From the NCBI GenBank assembly GCA_943913335.1, contig CALTXS010000075.1, positions 1 through 5,681 of the forward strand: a stretch of DNA of 5,681 bases, in the 5' to 3' direction. Positions 4,574-5,681 of this stretch are shown piece after piece; position 1 is the first letter of the stretch; each line of letters opens with the position of its first letter. This DNA comes from an uncultured Lysobacter sp. (lineage in GTDB: Bacteria > Pseudomonadota > Gammaproteobacteria > Xanthomonadales > Xanthomonadaceae). Position numbers and translations under genes: made by a program. The notes under the pieces were generated by a model that was not told where the DNA came from, made no database searches, and worked only from the letters and a program-made list of their open reading frames with translations.

Positions 4574-5681
4574 TCACTCGGGATCGTAGTCGAGATTCGA
4601 GGCCAGTAAGCGCTCGGCCTGTGCTTGTGTGAGCCCCTTGCGGCGTGCGTAGTCCTGCACTTGATCAACGGTCAGGCGGCCCACCACGAAATACGTGGAA
4701 TCGGGATGCGCAAAGTAAAAACCGCTCACGGCCGCTGCCGGCAACATGGCAAAGCTTTCGGTGAGTTGCATGCCAATACCCCGCGCGTCGAGCAGACGGA
4801 ACAGCGTGTCTTTTTCTGAGTGTTCGGGACAGGCAGGGTAGCCTGGTGCCGGACGAATTCCGCGATACGCCTCGGCGATGAGCGAGTCATTTTCCAGAGT
4901 CTCAGAACTTGCATAACCCCAGTGCTGCGTGCGAACTTGCTGATGCAGCCACTCGGCGCAGGCTTCAGCCAGGCGGTCAGCCAGGGATTTCAGCAAAATC
5001 GAGTTGTAGTCATCGAGCGCGGCATCAAAACGCGCCAAATGCGGTTCAATCCCCAGCCCGGCAGTGCAGGCAAACGCGCCAATGAAATCCTGAGAATTGC
5101 CCTGCGCATCTGGACCTTCAACGAAATCTGCCAGACAGTAGTTCGGGCGGTCGAGCGGCTTGTCGACTTGCTGGCGCAGAAAGTGCAGGGGGACATCGCC
5201 GGTATCGGTGTGGGCGATTACATCGTCACCTTGGCGAGTAGCCGGCCACAAGCCAATGGCGGCGCGCGCCTGCAACCAGTTCTCGGCCACAATGCGATCC
5301 AGCATCTCGCGCGCATCTTTGTACAGTTCGGTAGCCTGTGTGCCGACGACCTCATCCTTAAGAATGGCGGGAAATTTTCCGGCCAATTCCCACGTCTGGA
5401 AGAACGGCGTCCAGTCAATGAAGGGAACCAGCGCGCCCAAGGGCACGTCCAGATGCTGCACACCCAAGGTACGGGGCGTGACGATGGCATCAACGGCAGA
5501 TTTCGCAAAGCCGCGTTGCCGCGCTGTGGCCAGGTTGATCAGGCGACTCTGATCGTTCTTCAGCAGATGGCGCTCGCGAATCTTGCCGTATTCCGCATCG
5601 TTGGCGGCGACAAACGGCTCTCGCAAATCCGGTGAGAGCAGGCATTGCGCAACACCAACGGCACGCGATGCATCTTTGACC
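4574..5681 (-). CDS. metH: Cobalamin-dependent methionine synthase, C-terminal 368 residues; N-terminus beyond right edge
   Basis: MetH moves a methyl group from methyltetrahydrofolate to homocysteine by way of methylcobalamin. The visible part starts in the end of the B12-binding domain (VKDASRAVGVAQCLLS, like E. coli ASDASRSVGVAQSLLS) and covers the whole AdoMet-binding reactivation domain. Landmarks are IDWTPFFQTWELAGKFP (about 5419-5367), DEVVG, NYCLADFV, IGAFACTAGLG, DDYNSI, LADRLAEACAEWLH, the AdoMet-binding RPAPGYPACPEH (R at 4855-4853, Y at 4840-4838, matching E. coli R1134 and Y1139), LTESFAMLPAAAVSG and the ending VDQVQDYARRKGL. This domain binds AdoMet and, with reduced flavodoxin, rescues oxidised cob(II)alamin. 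The frame is intact to TGA at 4576-4574. Full-length E. coli MetH is 1227 residues. Some proteobacteria, including Xanthomonas as I recall, carry metH as two genes; whether this is the full gene or the second half cannot be seen here. Confidence 0.96.
   Translation of the reverse strand, partial: VKDASRAVGVAQCLLSPDLREPFVAANDAEYGKIRERHLLKNDQSRLINLATARQRGFAKSAVDAIVTPRTLGVQHLDVPLGALVPFIDWTPFFQTWELAGKFPAILKDEVVGTQATELYKDAREMLDRIVAENWLQARAAIGLWPATRQGDDVIAHTDTGDVPLHFLRQQVDKPLDRPNYCLADFVEGPDAQGNSQDFIGAFACTAGLGIEPHLARFDAALDDYNSILLKSLADRLAEACAEWLHQQVRTQHWGYASSETLENDSLIAEAYRGIRPAPGYPACPEHSEKDTLFRLLDARGIGMQLTESFAMLPAAAVSGFYFAHPDSTYFVVGRLTVDQVQDYARRKGLTQAQAERLLASNLDYDPE

Noticed and set aside
4820..5635. 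271-codon plus-strand open frame across metH.
   Set aside because: It is antisense to the conserved MetH reactivation domain, and the translation shows no recognisable family features.

Overview
The window is an ordinary chromosomal housekeeping segment from a moderately GC-rich proteobacterium. Several features point to a gammaproteobacterium of the Xanthomonadales/Lysobacterales type: the PEP synthase regulator has the variant P-loop AVSRAGKT, which I recall from Xanthomonas-like orthologues; a DUF1249 gene follows it directly; and the PEP synthase and MetH domains have proteobacterial signatures. The family-level assignment rests on memory of related proteins, not on a search.

Layout from left to right. 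(1) 1-1382, minus strand: N-terminal 460 codons of phosphoenolpyruvate synthase (ppsA), cut by the left edge, starting at a TTG. (2) 1383-1520: a 138-base divergent intergenic region with a plausible ppsA promoter and a small inverted repeat. (3) 1521-2342, plus strand: ppsR, the bifunctional kinase/pyrophosphorylase that switches PEP synthase off and on; its stop overlaps the start of (4) 2342-2821, a DUF1249 (YqiB-like) protein of unknown function. (5) 2871-2904: a strong hairpin that can end both this operon and the facing tRNA operon. (6) 2909-3115, minus strand: tRNA-Glu(UUC) and tRNA-Ala(GGC), transcribed Ala then Glu from a good sigma-70-like promoter at 3136-3164. (7) 3116-3317: a 202-base gap with that promoter, a 7-bp inverted repeat and a possible 27-residue upstream ORF. 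(8) 3318-4520, plus strand: fumarylacetoacetase (fah), last step of tyrosine/homogentisate breakdown. (9) 4540-4567: a hairpin between convergent genes. (10) 4574-5681, minus strand: the C-terminal part of cobalamin-dependent methionine synthase (metH), holding the AdoMet-binding reactivation domain and cut by the right edge.

The clearest functional link is ppsA/ppsR. The enzyme that makes PEP from pyruvate lies back to back with the enzyme that phosphorylates it, and both the catalytic His (418) and the likely target Thr (416) of PpsA lie inside the window. The coupled DUF1249 gene is the least understood member and the best lead for new biology. fah, metH and the tRNAs appear to be independent units. 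No stretch over 300 bases lacks a gene. I saw no mobile element, CRISPR array or prophage sequence, and nothing that looks like an undescribed system.
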